Positions 46,777-56,193 of a stretch of DNA of 64,000 nucleotides are shown here, piece by piece. Every line of letters starts with the position of its first letter. Within the stretch, counting starts at the first letter, position 1. The position numbers and the translations under genes are program-made. The stretch is from Pseudomonas inefficax (GTDB taxonomy: Bacteria; Pseudomonadota; Gammaproteobacteria; Pseudomonadales; Pseudomonadaceae), in assembly GCF_900277125.1 (NCBI RefSeq), contig NZ_OPYN01000221.1, positions 52,529 to 116,528 on the forward strand. Reading direction: 5' to 3'. The notes under the pieces are model-generated. The model was not told where the DNA came from and searched no databases. It saw nothing but the letters and a program-made list of their open reading frames with translations.

Positions 46777-47697
46777 CTACTTGCAGATTTCGCCTTTCAA
46801 CGGCTGCGCCGGCTCAGGTGCCTTGCGCCACTGCGGCAGGCCGATCAGCACCACCGCGCCGATGATCACAGCCATCGCCACACACTCTTCGGCACCAATC
46901 TGCTCACCGGCAAAGACGATGCCCAGCAGCACGGCCACGGCCGGGTTGACGTAGGCATAGCTGGTGGCAGCTGCCGGGCGCACGTGCTTGAGCAAGTACA
47001 TGTAGGCACTGAACGCCAGGATAGAACCGAAGAACACCAGGTAGGCCAGTGCACCCCAGCCGGCAGCAGTCGGCACCTGCGTCATGCGCTCGCCAGACAG
47101 CACGCTGCCGAGCAACAGCACGGCGCCACCAACGAGCATTTCCGCGGCGCTGGCCATGGGCCCCTGGGGCAGCGGCAAGGTCTTGCTCCACACCGAGCCG
47201 AATGCCCACGACGCTGCCGCAAAAATGATCAGCGCAGCACCAATCGGGCTTGCCTGCAGGTTGGAGCCCAGGTTCAGCAGGCCGATACCCACCAGCCCCA
47301 GGGCGATCCCTGCCCACTCCAGCTTCGAATTGCGGTGCCCGAACAGCAGGCCGAACAGCAAGGTGAACAGCGGTACCGTCGCCACCGCCAACGCCGCCAC
47401 GCCCGAGGCCACACCCGCATGCTCGGCCACGGTCACGCCACCGTTGCCACAGCTGAGCAGCAGAAAACCGATCGCACCCGCCGCCCGCCACTGCGGCCAG
47501 GTCGGTGCCGGCACACCGCGCCAGCGCAAGAAGCCATACAGCAGGCCCCCGGCAATCAGGAAACGCACCCCGGCCATAAGCATCGGCGGCCAACTTTCGA
47601 CGCCTATGCGAATGAACAGGTAGGTGGAGCCCCAGACCAGGTACAAGGCCAGGAAAGCGCCAATGAGCAACAACGGGAAGCGACGGGAGGCAGGCAT
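46777..47697 (-). CDS. EamA/DMT family exporter (YedA-like)
   Basis: Inner membrane transporter of 306 residues with ten helices in two EamA repeats. N-terminal ALYLVWGSTYLFIRIGVESWPP is typical of the YedA/RhaT group, which exports amino acids or metabolites. I chose the ATG at 47695-47697 over a GTG three codons upstream. Divergent from an Lrp-type regulator, which likely controls it. Confidence 0.88.
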   Translation of the reverse strand: MPASRRFPLLLIGAFLALYLVWGSTYLFIRIGVESWPPMLMAGVRFLIAGGLLYGFLRWRGVPAPTWPQWRAAGAIGFLLLSCGNGGVTVAEHAGVASGVAALAVATVPLFTLLFGLLFGHRNSKLEWAGIALGLVGIGLLNLGSNLQASPIGAALIIFAAASWAFGSVWSKTLPLPQGPMASAAEMLVGGAVLLLGSVLSGERMTQVPTAAGWGALAYLVFFGSILAFSAYMYLLKHVRPAAATSYAYVNPAVAVLLGIVFAGEQIGAEECVAMAVIIGAVVLIGLPQWRKAPEPAQPLKGEICK

Positions 47698-47851
47698 GGG
47701 AAACACTCGAAATCCGTTTACGGGTGGCTTAGTTTAGAAAGGCCACCGGGTAAACTTAAGTTACAAAACAACTTTAAATCACCCGAACACTTTGCATTGC
47801 ATGGTTATTCGGATGCTTTTCAATCGAATCGAAACAAGACGGGAATAACCC

Positions 47852-48301
47852 ATGGACAAGTACGACCGCATGCTGCTCGCCGCCCTGCTCGACAATGGCC
47901 GCGCTACCTTCGCGCAACTGGCACGCCAGGTGAACCTGTCGGCGCCGGCGGTGGCAGAGCGGGTGGCCAAGCTCGAGGCCAGCGGAGTAATCACCGGCTA
48001 CCAGGCCAAGGTCGACATGAGCAAGATCGGCCTGCCGATACAGTGTGTGATCGAACTGCGCCTGGCCAGCCACGGCAACCAGCAGGCCTACGAAGCGTTG
48101 ACCCAGATCCCCCAATTGACCGAATGCCACAGGGTAACAGGCGACCCCTGCGTCATCATGCAGGCAGCGGTGGGTTCGATGCCCGAACTGGAAGAGTTGA
48201 TCAACCGGGTAGCGCAGTTCGGCTTCAGCAAGACATCGATCATTCTTTCCAGCGCTGTGGAGCGGCGGGTGCCGCTGACGCAACTGGAGAAGAAACCCTA
48301 A
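47852..48301 (+). CDS. Lrp/AsnC family transcriptional regulator
   Basis: Regulator of 149 residues: N-terminal helix-turn-helix (DRMLLAALLDNGRATFAQLARQVNLSAPAVAERVAKLEASGVITGY) and C-terminal RAM ligand/oligomer domain (ECHRVTGDPCVIMQAAV). Divergent from the EamA exporter; the AT-rich 150-bp gap (CTTAAG, ACAAAACAACTTTAAAT) suits Lrp binding. The stop codon overlaps the 3' end of the convergent DnaQ-type gene by 4 bp. Confidence 0.92.
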   Translation: MDKYDRMLLAALLDNGRATFAQLARQVNLSAPAVAERVAKLEASGVITGYQAKVDMSKIGLPIQCVIELRLASHGNQQAYEALTQIPQLTECHRVTGDPCVIMQAAVGSMPELEELINRVAQFGFSKTSIILSSAVERRVPLTQLEKKP

Positions 48302-48903
48302 CAGTACCTGGCCAGGGCTTCGCGAACCTTGGCGGCCGGGGTTTTCTGCAGGCGGCAGAGCAGGTCGTGCGAAAGCTGCTGTACACCGTGGCCCTGGCGC
48401 AGCACGCCAGCCAAGTGCTGCAGCAGGTTGGCGGCCATTTCGGCATCGGCCATGGCTCGGTGCGCGGTACCGGTATCCGGCAGCCCGGCCCAGCGGGTCA
48501 GGGTGCCCAGCTTGTGGTTCGGCGCCGCCGGCAACAGGCGCCGTGACAGCAGTAGGGAACAGGCGAAGGCCTGGCTGCGGTTACGGCCGATGCGGCTCAG
48601 TTCGTAGTCCCAGAACTTCTGGTCGAAGGCGGCATTGTGTGCCAAAAGCGGGGTATTACCGACGAACTCGGCCACTTCGTTCATCACCTTGTCCACCGGC
48701 GGCGCACTGCGCAGCATGGCCGTGGTGATGCCGGTGAGCCCGGCGACGAAGGCCGGTACCGGCACACCGGCGTTCATCAGGCTCTGGTAACGCTCGACGA
48801 TGCGCCCGCCCTCCAGCATCACCACCGCCACCTCGGTGGCGCGGCAGCCGGCGCCGGGGCTGATGCCGGTGGTTTCAAAGTCGATGACAGCGATACGTTC
48901 CAT
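48298..48903 (-). CDS. DnaQ-like 3'-5' exonuclease
   Basis: DEDDh exonuclease of 201 residues. Exo I IDFETTGISPG at residues 7-17, Exo II AHNAAFDQKFWDYEL near 88-102, and Exo III HRAMADAEMAANLL with the catalytic His and Asp near 147-153. No polymerase or UvrC-like domains are attached, so it is a stand-alone DNA or RNA trimming enzyme. Eight bases after the NYN-domain gene, probably one operon. Confidence 0.92.
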   Translation of the reverse strand: MERIAVIDFETTGISPGAGCRATEVAVVMLEGGRIVERYQSLMNAGVPVPAFVAGLTGITTAMLRSAPPVDKVMNEVAEFVGNTPLLAHNAAFDQKFWDYELSRIGRNRSQAFACSLLLSRRLLPAAPNHKLGTLTRWAGLPDTGTAHRAMADAEMAANLLQHLAGVLRQGHGVQQLSHDLLCRLQKTPAAKVREALARYC

Positions 48904-48911
48904 GAAAAGTC

Positions 48912-49391
48912 TCAGTGTTTGAGCAACAGCGCACCCTCGATGGGTACATAACGGGTGGCGGCACGGATCAGCGACAGTGCGGTAAGCCCGGGCACACCAT
49001 ACACCACTGCCTCGGTGCCATGGCGCTGTATCACCCGCTCCAGCAGCAGGTCGAAATCGCCATCCCCGGAAGCCAGTACCACTTGGTCCACGCGGCTGGC
49101 GGCGTCGATAACATCCAAGGTGATACCCACATCCCAGTCACCTTTGGCCGAGCCATCGCTGCGCTGGATGAAGGGTTTGAGGCGCACATCGAAACCTAGG
49201 TTGCGCAGGATCTGCTGGAACTGTTGCTGCTTGCTGTCGCCACGGTCGATGGCATAAGCCACGGCCTCGACGATCTGGCCTTCGCGGCTGACATCGGCCC
49301 ACAGGGCGGTGTAGTTGAAATGGCAGCCGTGGGCCTGGCGCACGGTGTAGTAGAGGTTCTGCACATCGGCGAACAGCGCGATCTTTTTCAC
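48912..49391 (-). CDS. NYN-domain (PIN-like, LabA/DUF88) protein
   Basis: Probable metal-dependent RNase of 159 residues. Conserved acidic residues in FADVQNLYYTV (Asp9, Asn11), KGDWDVGITLDVIDA and LASGDGDFDLLLERV. The GTG at 49389-49391 has AAGGGG seven bases upstream and starts VKKIALFADVQN; an upstream ATG lies inside a repeat. Cotranscribed with the DnaQ-like exonuclease. Substrate unknown. Confidence 0.88.
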   Translation of the reverse strand: MKKIALFADVQNLYYTVRQAHGCHFNYTALWADVSREGQIVEAVAYAIDRGDSKQQQFQQILRNLGFDVRLKPFIQRSDGSAKGDWDVGITLDVIDAASRVDQVVLASGDGDFDLLLERVIQRHGTEAVVYGVPGLTALSLIRAATRYVPIEGALLLKH

Positions 49392-49417
49392 CTTGGAACC
49401 CCTTGGTCGGCCTGGAA

Positions 49418-49532
49418 TGCTGGGGGGCTGCTTTGCAGCCCTTTCGCGACACAAGGCCGCTTCTACAGGGATTCGCGTACCCTTGTAGGAGCGGCCTTGT
49501 GTCGCGAAAGGGGCGCAAAGCGCCCCCCAAAA
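49418..49532. repeat. long palindromic repeat, family B
   Basis: GGGGGCTGCTTTGCAGCCCT...GGCCGCTTCTACAGG and the inverse CTTGTAGGAGCGGCCTTGTG...GGGGCGCAAAGCGCCCCCC. Lies between the DUF2076 gene and the NYN gene. Confidence 0.88.
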
Positions 49533-49555
49533 TTACCAGCAGTATGCCAGACCTG

Positions 49556-50314
49556 TCAGACGTACGAATCGTCGTCCGAGAAGAACCCACCGTCATCGCT
49601 GCCATAATCGCTGTCGGCATAACCACCCTGGTCGCTGCCCCAACCGCCGTTGTCAGCCACCTGCTGCTGCGCCCCCGAGTCGTTCCAGCCACCGCTGTCG
49701 CTGGCCGGTGCCGGCTCTTCCTTGATCACCTCGACCACCTCCTCCGGCTGCGAGTTGTGGTTGAACAGACTGCTGATACCCTGCGCCAGCAACACACCAC
49801 CCGCCACACCGGCCGCAGTCTGCATCGCACCGCCGAGGAAGCTGCTGGCACCACCGCGTGCCGGCGCAGCGCCAAAGCCAGGCTGCTGCGCTTGTGGCTG
49901 GGAAAAGCCCGGCGCCGACGGCTCACGCCAGCCACCGCCCGATGCCACGGGGGCTGCAGCGGGACGCTGCGGCTGCACGGCCGGGGCCGCATTGCGCCCA
50001 GACGAACCGAAGATGCTGGACAGGAATCCAGCACCACCATTGCTCGACGAACTGCTGCTGGCACGGGCGGCCTCGGCCTGGGCACGGGCCTGCTTCAGCT
50101 CGGCTTCCAGTTGCTTGTTCTGCTCGTCGAGGCGCTTGATCGCCGCCTCCTGCACCAGAATCGCCTGGGCCATGTAATAAGGCGCCGCCGGTTGCTGACG
50201 CACGTGTTCCTCGATGCATGCCTGGGCCTGCGCATCGCGTGGCTGGCTCGGGTCCTCGGCTTGCTTGAGGCGGCCGAACAGGCCGTCGATCAGGGTTTGT
50301 TCTTCAGTATTCAT
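49556..50314 (-). CDS. DUF2076 family protein
   Basis: Protein of 252 residues. Residues 1-85 form the DUF2076 helical domain (MNTEEQTLIDGLFGRLKQAE...PYYMAQAILVQEAAIKRLDEQNKQLEAEL, partly coiled coil). A Ser/Gly/Pro/Gln-rich spacer follows, then a hydrophobic Gly-rich stretch (SSFLGGAMQTAAGVAGGVLLAQGISSLF near 160-187), and an acidic tail rich in Gly-Asp-Ser. Possibly membrane-associated. Function unknown. A family-typical start; nine upstream codons are unconserved. Confidence 0.88.
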   Translation of the reverse strand: MNTEEQTLIDGLFGRLKQAEDPSQPRDAQAQACIEEHVRQQPAAPYYMAQAILVQEAAIKRLDEQNKQLEAELKQARAQAEAARASSSSSSNGGAGFLSSIFGSSGRNAAPAVQPQRPAAAPVASGGGWREPSAPGFSQPQAQQPGFGAAPARGGASSFLGGAMQTAAGVAGGVLLAQGISSLFNHNSQPEEVVEVIKEEPAPASDSGGWNDSGAQQQVADNGGWGSDQGGYADSDYGSDDGGFFSDDDSYV

Positions 50315-50480
50315 GGGGCGACCTCGTGGGTAGCGGGACAACGGACAGCGTCAAAGATGGGGCGTACAGGCGTGGGATTCAATCACCGGCGGCGTGAAAC
50401 TTTTTTCAGCAAGTGACAGCCCCCAGCCTGCTTTGGGCTAAAGTTATGCCCCTGTTTTTACTGCCATGCGATGTTGACTG

Positions 50481-51137
50481 ATGAATCCGCTGAGCGTCCT
50501 GCGCGACTCCCTGTATTTCTTCCGCCGCCACCTGCCGAACATCCTCCAGCTATGCCTGCCGCTGGTGGTGCTGGAAGCCTTGCTCACCCAGCTGCTGTAT
50601 CGGCAATTGGGTGACCAGGCATCGCCGGCCTACGGCATGCTGATCAGCCTGCTGTTCTACCCGCTGTACAGCGCCGCGCTGATCCTGTACCTCGACACCC
50701 GCAGCAACGGCCAGGAAATCGCCAAGCGCGACCTGTTCGCACGTGCCCTGCAATTGTGGCCACAGCTGGCCCTGCTGATCCTGATCAGCTCGCTGCTGAT
50801 CATGGCCGGCCTGGCGCTGTTCATCTTCCCGGGCGTGTGGATCATGATCAACCTGGTATTCGCCGAGTACCTGCTGGTACTGCGCGGCCGGCCGGTGGTG
50901 CAGTCGATGCGCGACAGTGCAAGCATGACCACCGGGCACTTCATGCGCATCATGATCTGCGTGGTAGGTGTGCTGGCGCCGATCTGGCTGATCGACGGGC
51001 TGCTGCTGATGGCCTTCCCCGAGCCATCGCCAGGCATGGAGCTGGCCATGGACAGCCTCAGCGGCTTCCTGCAGCTGTTCAGCACCGTGGTGCTGTACCG
51101 CCTGTTCATGTTGCTGGAAGGCGAAGCCGGGGCGTAA
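50481..51137 (+). CDS. YciC/UPF0259 family membrane protein
   Basis: Inner membrane protein of 218 residues with about six helices. It contains the YciC-type pattern FRRHLPNILQLCLPLVVLEALLTQL near the start and FIFPGVWIMINLVFAEYLLVLRGRPVVQSMRDS in the middle. Function unknown; the family is widespread in gamma-proteobacteria. Between DUF2076 (divergent) and hrpB (convergent). Confidence 0.88.
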   Translation: MNPLSVLRDSLYFFRRHLPNILQLCLPLVVLEALLTQLLYRQLGDQASPAYGMLISLLFYPLYSAALILYLDTRSNGQEIAKRDLFARALQLWPQLALLILISSLLIMAGLALFIFPGVWIMINLVFAEYLLVLRGRPVVQSMRDSASMTTGHFMRIMICVVGVLAPIWLIDGLLLMAFPEPSPGMELAMDSLSGFLQLFSTVVLYRLFMLLEGEAGA

Positions 51138-51173
51138 TGCCCAGGCTCACCGCTTGACCGGAACTCACTGTTA

Positions 51174-53702
51174 TCAGGTCCCTCGAGGCTTGGCCCGTGC
51201 CGTTGCCTCGGCCACCAGCGGGTCATCCGGCCAATAGTGCTTCGGATAACGCCCCTTCAAATCTTTCTTAACCTCGGCATAGGTCGTACGCCAGAAGTTG
51301 GCCAGGTCCTGGGTCACCTGCACCGGGCGGCGTGCCGGGGACAGCAGGTGCAGCTTGACCTGCTGGCGGCCGTTGGCAATGCGTGGGGTGTCGGCCAGGC
51401 CGAACAGCTCTTGCAGGCGCACCGCGAGGATTGGCGGGTTTTCGCTATAGTCCAGGCGGATGTTCGAGCCGGACGGTACCGTCAGGTGCGCAGGGGCTTG
51501 CTCTTCCAGGCGTTGCGGCAGCGGCCAGGGCAACAGGTTGCGCAGCATCGACGGCAAGTCCAGTGCGGCGAAATGGCTGAGGCGCGACACCTTGCCCAGG
51601 TAAGGCTGCAGCCAGACTTCCAGGCTGGCGAGCAAGGTCTCGTCTGCAAGGTCGGGCCATTCGCTGTGGCCGTCCTTGGCCAGGTCCAGCTGACGCAGCA
51701 AGGCCACGCGCGCCTGCCATTGCCGAAGCTCGGGAGTCCAGCTCAGCAGGTTCAGGCCTTTGCGCCGGACCAGGCCAAGCAGCGCGCGAGCCCGCGCTTC
51801 GTCATCCAGGCCGGGCAGCGGTTCGCGGCTGAGCACCAGCTCGCCGACCTTGACCTGGCGTTCGGCGCGCAACACCTGCTCGCGCTCGTCCCAATCGAGG
51901 ATATCGACCCGCTCGACCTGTTCGGCCAGCACGCCCTCGAGCAGCGCCGGATCGAACTCGGCGGCCAGATAGATACGTTCTTCGCGCTGGCCCTGGCGGC
52001 TGCCCAGGTCGGCGATCACCAGCCACGGGCACTTCATCAGTGCGTCGACTTCGGCAAACAGCGCCGCACGGCCGTTGGCCAGCCGATATTCCGCACCGCC
52101 CTCGCGGCGCTGCTGGGCGACGCGGTCGGGGTAGGCCAGCGCCAGCAGCGCGCCCAGCCAGCGCGGGTGATCAGGGTCTGCAACCGGCGCGCGGGGTTTG
52201 CCACGCAGCAGGCCACGGTACTGGCGGGCCAGTTGGCGCGCACGCTGCACACCGCCGTGGCTGCCACGGGCGGCCTTGCTCTCGCCACTGACCAGCGCCA
52301 GGCGGCTGTGCAAATCAGCACCGCCGCCGCGCTGGATATCCCGCTCACCCAGCAGCGCAGCCACATCGCAGGCCATCTGTGCCAGGCCCAGGTCCTGACC
52401 GCGCAAGAGCAGATGCGCGATACGCGGATGCGCCGGCAACTCGGCCATGGCCTGACCGTGTTCGCTGAGGTTGTCACGGCAGCCAGGCTTGAAGGCATTG
52501 AGCCGCGCCAGCAGGTCCTGGGCCTGGGCGAAGGCGGCCGTGGGGGGCTGGTCGAGCCAGCGCAACTGCTCGGGCGTCACACCCCAGCGCGCCAGTTGCA
52601 GGGCCAGGCCGGCCAGGTCGGCCTGCATGATCTCGGCGCTGCCGTGGGCGGCCAGTTGGTCATGCTGGGCCTCGGACCACAGCCGGTAACACACACCGGG
52701 TTCCAGGCGGCCGGCACGGCCGGCGCGCTGGGTGGCGCTGGCGCGGGAGATGCGTTGGGTGTCCAGGCGGGTCATGCCGCTGCCAGGGTCGAAGCGCGGT
52801 ACCCGGGCCAGGCCTGCATCGATTACCACGCGCACGCCGTCGATGGTCAGGCTGGTCTCGGCTATGTTTGTGGCCAGCACCACCTTGCGCAGGCCCTCGG
52901 GCGCAGGGTCGATGGCCGCACGCTGGGCGTCGAGATCGAGCTCGCCATGCAACGGGCAGAGCAGGACCTCGGGGCGCTCGCCCAACGCTTCCTGCAGGCT
53001 CTGGTGCACCCGGCGGATCTCGGCCTGACCCGGCAGGAACACCAGCACACTGCCGGTCTGGTCAGCCAGTGCCTGCAGCACGCTGTCCACTACCCGTGGC
53101 TCGATGAACTCGCCCGGCTGGAAAGGCCGCCCCCAACGGATGTCGACGGGGTGCATGCGGCCTTCACTGCTGACCACCGGGGCATCATTCAGCAGCCGCG
53201 AAAGGCGCTCGCCCTCCAGGGTCGCGGACATCAGCAAAACCTTCAGTGGCGGATCGTCCCGCAGCAGTTCCCGACCATTCAGGCTCAATGCCAAAGCCAG
53301 GTCGGCATCGAGGCTGCGCTCGTGAAATTCGTCGAAGATCACCAGCCCCACACCCTCCAGCGCCGGGTCGGCCTGCAGGCGGCGGGTGAGGATGCCTTCT
53401 GTCACCACCTCGATGCGTGTTTTCGGCCCGACCTTGCTGTCCAGCCGGATGCGATAGCCCACGGTTTCGCCGACCTTTTCGCCCAGCTCGCTGGCCAGCC
53501 GTTCAGCAGCCGCGCGAGCAGCCAGGCGCCGGGGCTCGAGCATGAGAATGCTCTGCCCAGCCAGCCAGGGCTCGTCGAGCAGCGCCAGCGGCACGCGGGT
53601 GGTTTTGCCGGCGCCAGGTGGCGCCTCTAACACCGCTTCGTCACGGTTTTCCAGGGCCTGGCGCAGGGCGGGCAAGACAGCATCGATCGGTAATGAAATC
53701 AT
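51174..53702 (-). CDS. hrpB: ATP-dependent helicase HrpB
   Basis: DEAH-type helicase of 842 residues. Walker A EAPPGAGKTTRVPLAL (residues 27-42), DEFH (VIFDEFHERSLDADLA near 118), SAT, helicase C with VVIDAGLARVPRFD and ATQRAGRAGR, then HA2 and the HrpB C-terminal domain. The start MISLPIDAVLPALRQAL is conserved; 14 upstream codons are not. The role in pseudomonads is poorly defined (RNA processing is likely). Confidence 0.95.
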   Translation of the reverse strand: MISLPIDAVLPALRQALENRDEAVLEAPPGAGKTTRVPLALLDEPWLAGQSILMLEPRRLAARAAAERLASELGEKVGETVGYRIRLDSKVGPKTRIEVVTEGILTRRLQADPALEGVGLVIFDEFHERSLDADLALALSLNGRELLRDDPPLKVLLMSATLEGERLSRLLNDAPVVSSEGRMHPVDIRWGRPFQPGEFIEPRVVDSVLQALADQTGSVLVFLPGQAEIRRVHQSLQEALGERPEVLLCPLHGELDLDAQRAAIDPAPEGLRKVVLATNIAETSLTIDGVRVVIDAGLARVPRFDPGSGMTRLDTQRISRASATQRAGRAGRLEPGVCYRLWSEAQHDQLAAHGSAEIMQADLAGLALQLARWGVTPEQLRWLDQPPTAAFAQAQDLLARLNAFKPGCRDNLSEHGQAMAELPAHPRIAHLLLRGQDLGLAQMACDVAALLGERDIQRGGGADLHSRLALVSGESKAARGSHGGVQRARQLARQYRGLLRGKPRAPVADPDHPRWLGALLALAYPDRVAQQRREGGAEYRLANGRAALFAEVDALMKCPWLVIADLGSRQGQREERIYLAAEFDPALLEGVLAEQVERVDILDWDEREQVLRAERQVKVGELVLSREPLPGLDDEARARALLGLVRRKGLNLLSWTPELRQWQARVALLRQLDLAKDGHSEWPDLADETLLASLEVWLQPYLGKVSRLSHFAALDLPSMLRNLLPWPLPQRLEEQAPAHLTVPSGSNIRLDYSENPPILAVRLQELFGLADTPRIANGRQQVKLHLLSPARRPVQVTQDLANFWRTTYAEVKKDLKGRYPKHYWPDDPLVAEATARAKPRGT

Positions 53703-53819
53703 GGTGGTCCTCGAACAGTCCCGCGAGTATAACGGCGAACCCAAGCTGCCTTATCATGGTCTTAGCTTCAGGTGCAGGCGTTTCGCTTGCCCTGCTGAAT
53801 ACCTTTTCGGAGTTTTCAC

Positions 53820-54239
53820 ATGCGCATCCCATCCCGCGTCATCGGTGGCGCCCTCATCGTCACCTTGCTGACCCAACTGACGGCCTGCGGCACCATTCTG
53901 TACCCGGAACGTCGTGGCCAGATCGGTGGCAAGATAGACCCTGTGGTTGCCGCAATGGATGCCATCGGCATCCTGTTCTACGTAATCCCCGGGTTGATCG
54001 CCTTCGGCATCGACTTCGCCACCGGCGCCATCTATTACCCAGGCGGGCGCTCCGCCCAGGTCGACCCGGTCAAACTGCGCGAAGCCGTGAGCCCCGATGG
54101 CAAGGTCGACAACACCAAGTTGCAGGCCATTCTGGAAAGCGAACTGGGTCAGCGCCTGCCGCTGAACGACCCACGGCTGATCCAGCAACGCGGCAGCATC
54201 GAGCAGCTGGCCAGCCTGGGCCTGGTGCCTGCAGCCTGA
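53820..54239 (+). CDS. small lipoprotein, YceK/YidQ-like
   Basis: Lipoprotein of 139 residues with signal peptide MRIPSRVIGGALIVTLLTQL and lipobox LTACG (Cys23), then GTILYPERRGQ, a hydrophobic segment (AMDAIGILFYVIPGLIAFGIDFATGAIY, residues 45-72) and a charged helical C-terminus. Resembles YceK/YidQ lipoproteins in the first 75 residues. Function unknown. The CDF exporter gene follows after 22 bp. Confidence 0.8.
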   Translation: MRIPSRVIGGALIVTLLTQLTACGTILYPERRGQIGGKIDPVVAAMDAIGILFYVIPGLIAFGIDFATGAIYYPGGRSAQVDPVKLREAVSPDGKVDNTKLQAILESELGQRLPLNDPRLIQQRGSIEQLASLGLVPAA

Positions 54240-54261
54240 AGCACAAGGACACCGCCCACGG

Positions 54262-55134
54262 ATGATGACCACCCCGGCTGAACACCAGCGCCTGCTACGC
54301 CTGGCCACTCGCGCATCGCTGGCAGTGGCCAGCATACTGGTCCTGAGCAAAGCGCTGGCCTGGTGGTTGAGCGGCTCGGTCAGCCTGCTGGCCGGGCTGA
54401 CCGACTCGGCACTGGATGCCGTTGCCTCGTTCCTCAACCTGCTAGCCGTGCACTATGCCCTGCGCCCGGCCGACAACGACCACCGTTTCGGCCATGGCAA
54501 GGCCGAAGCCCTGGCCGGTATGGCGCAGGCGCTGTTCATCGGGGTCAGTGCGGTGCTGATCGGGGTGCAGGCGGTTGAACGCCTGCACACCCCGCAACCC
54601 ATGGGCGATACCGCTGTCGGTATCGGGGTAATGCTGCTGTCGCTGGTGCTGACCCTTGCCCTGCTGGCACTGCAACACAGGGTCATCCGACTGACCGGCT
54701 CCACGGCGGTGCGGGCCGACTCCCTGCACTACCGCTCGGACCTGCTGCTCAACGGCAGCATCCTGCTGGCCCTGCTGCTGGCACGCTTTGGCTGGCCGCA
54801 GCTGGATGCCCTGTTCGGCCTGGGCATCGCCGTCTATATCCTCTGGAGCGCGCTGCAGATCGCCCGGGAGAGTACGGCCATCCTCATGGACCAGGAACTG
54901 CCCGGCGATGTTGGCGAGGACATGGCTGCGCTGGTGCTGGCCATTCCCGGGGTCAAAGGCGTGCACGACCTGCGTACACGAGTGTCGGGCAACCAGTGGT
55001 TCGTGCAGTTGCATCTGGAGATGCCGGGGCAGTTGCCGCTGCATGAAGCGCACGGGTTGTGCGTAGAGGCATCGAAGGTGATCCGTCATCGTTATCCACA
55101 GGCGGATGTGATGGTGCATGCCGACCCGGTGTGA
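54262..55134 (+). CDS. cation diffusion facilitator (FieF/YiiP-like)
   Basis: Zinc/iron proton antiporter of 290 residues with six helices. Metal site A residues: the first pair in LAGLTDSALDAVASFLN (Asp near 51 and 55) and the second in ADSLHYRSDLLLNG (His, Asp near 152-156). The inter-helix motif HRFGHGKAEALAG and the cytoplasmic C-terminal domain are present. Exports Zn(II) or Fe(II); metal not predictable. Likely in operon with the lipoprotein gene. Confidence 0.93.
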   Translation: MMTTPAEHQRLLRLATRASLAVASILVLSKALAWWLSGSVSLLAGLTDSALDAVASFLNLLAVHYALRPADNDHRFGHGKAEALAGMAQALFIGVSAVLIGVQAVERLHTPQPMGDTAVGIGVMLLSLVLTLALLALQHRVIRLTGSTAVRADSLHYRSDLLLNGSILLALLLARFGWPQLDALFGLGIAVYILWSALQIARESTAILMDQELPGDVGEDMAALVLAIPGVKGVHDLRTRVSGNQWFVQLHLEMPGQLPLHEAHGLCVEASKVIRHRYPQADVMVHADPV

Positions 55135-55147
55135 ATCAGTGAGCGTA

Positions 55148-55238
55148 ATTGTGGGAGCGGGTTTACCCGCGAACACCGGCACAGCCGGTGCCATGCACCG
55201 CGTTGCATTCTTCGCGGGTAAACCCGCTCCCACAGGGC
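55148..55238. repeat. inverted pair of P. putida REP elements
   Basis: GTGGGAGCGGGTTTACCCGC... and its inverse, with the inner palindrome CACCGGCACAGCCGGTG. Convergent gap between the CDF gene and the DUF6515-like gene. Confidence 0.92.
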
Positions 55239-55297
55239 TCTGACCCGGCTTCAATCAATGGATGAGGCACAGTTCCATCGCCGGGACACGTCCCGCT

Positions 55298-56083
55298 TCA
55301 GTTGATGCTGTAGCCCCGGCCGCTGAAACAGGCGCCCAGGGCCCGCCGGTAGTTATCGGCCACATTGGCAGGTGGTGCATAAGTTGCCGTTGCCGGGTCG
55401 AACCCTGACTGGCTCATCGCCCAGCGATGGCACTGGTAACGGTCCTGATCCTGCTGCTCCTGCCCTTGCCCATGCATCGGATAGGCCACCACATCATACC
55501 CGCCGCCGACAGGTGCCGGCGTGGCAACCGGCGGGTTGACCACCACGTATTCGCGGCTGTCCGCCAAGTACTGGTAGTAGGTATCGGCCACCAGGAAGAA
55601 CAGCGCCCCGCCCAGCCAGACTTCCCGCGCATAAGGCGGCAGGTAGTCGACCCCCACGCCTTGGGGCGGGGTCACCACGACATAACGGCCACCATGGGGG
55701 CGATACCAGTAACCACCGGAGTAGAAGTAGTCATCGCCACGATAAGGCACTTTCCAGTAACGGTCCGGGAAATGATCGATGGTGTGCCCCGGGCGATACT
55801 GCGGCCCCGGCCCCCAACCATTGCCATGACCATCCGGGCGCCCCTGCCAGTCACCGCCAGGCCGTTGCCCCGGGCCACCGGCTTCCCAATAGCGGTTATC
55901 ACCATGGCGGCGGGGAATGTCCTGGTAATAGCCCTGACGTGGCGGCTGGGTCTGCTGCACTTCGTCACGCGAATTGAGCGAGCGGCCAGACGCCCCCTCG
56001 ACCGGCACTTCGGCCAAGGCCCCGAGGCTGATGCTCAACCCCAACACACCAACACCTGCCAACTGCCAGATGCGCGACTTCAT
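55298..56083 (-). CDS. secreted DUF6515-like protein
   Basis: Protein of 261 residues with a signal peptide (MKSRIWQLAGVGVLGLSISLGALA, cleavage after 24). An Arg/Gly/Pro/Tyr-rich segment (about 45-110) is followed by DYFYSGGYWYRPHGGRYVVVTPPQGVGVDYLPPYAREVWLGGALFF, the pattern of DUF6515 proteins, and a C-terminal part with two Cys (QCHRWAMSQSGFDP, ACFSGRGY). Likely periplasmic or outer-membrane associated. Function unknown. Confidence 0.8.
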   Translation of the reverse strand: MKSRIWQLAGVGVLGLSISLGALAEVPVEGASGRSLNSRDEVQQTQPPRQGYYQDIPRRHGDNRYWEAGGPGQRPGGDWQGRPDGHGNGWGPGPQYRPGHTIDHFPDRYWKVPYRGDDYFYSGGYWYRPHGGRYVVVTPPQGVGVDYLPPYAREVWLGGALFFLVADTYYQYLADSREYVVVNPPVATPAPVGGGYDVVAYPMHGQGQEQQDQDRYQCHRWAMSQSGFDPATATYAPPANVADNYRRALGACFSGRGYSIN

Positions 56084-56163
56084 GCTGTTCCTCTCGGTAG
56101 AAATAAGGCAACCACAGCCAGTCTACCGCGCCCGTAACCCAGGCCAATTAAATTTCCAGCCAT

Positions 56164-56193
56164 GAAAAAAGGGAGGCCGCTGGGCCTCCCTTC
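56164..56193. terminator. hairpin upstream of the DUF6515-like gene
   Basis: AAAAAAGGGAGGCC-gctg-GGCCTCCCTT with a T-poor right flank; the A-run makes it a good minus-strand terminator (GGGAGGCC then CTTTTTTC). It lies upstream of the DUF6515-like gene, so on the minus strand it would stop read-through from the far side. Confidence 0.75.
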
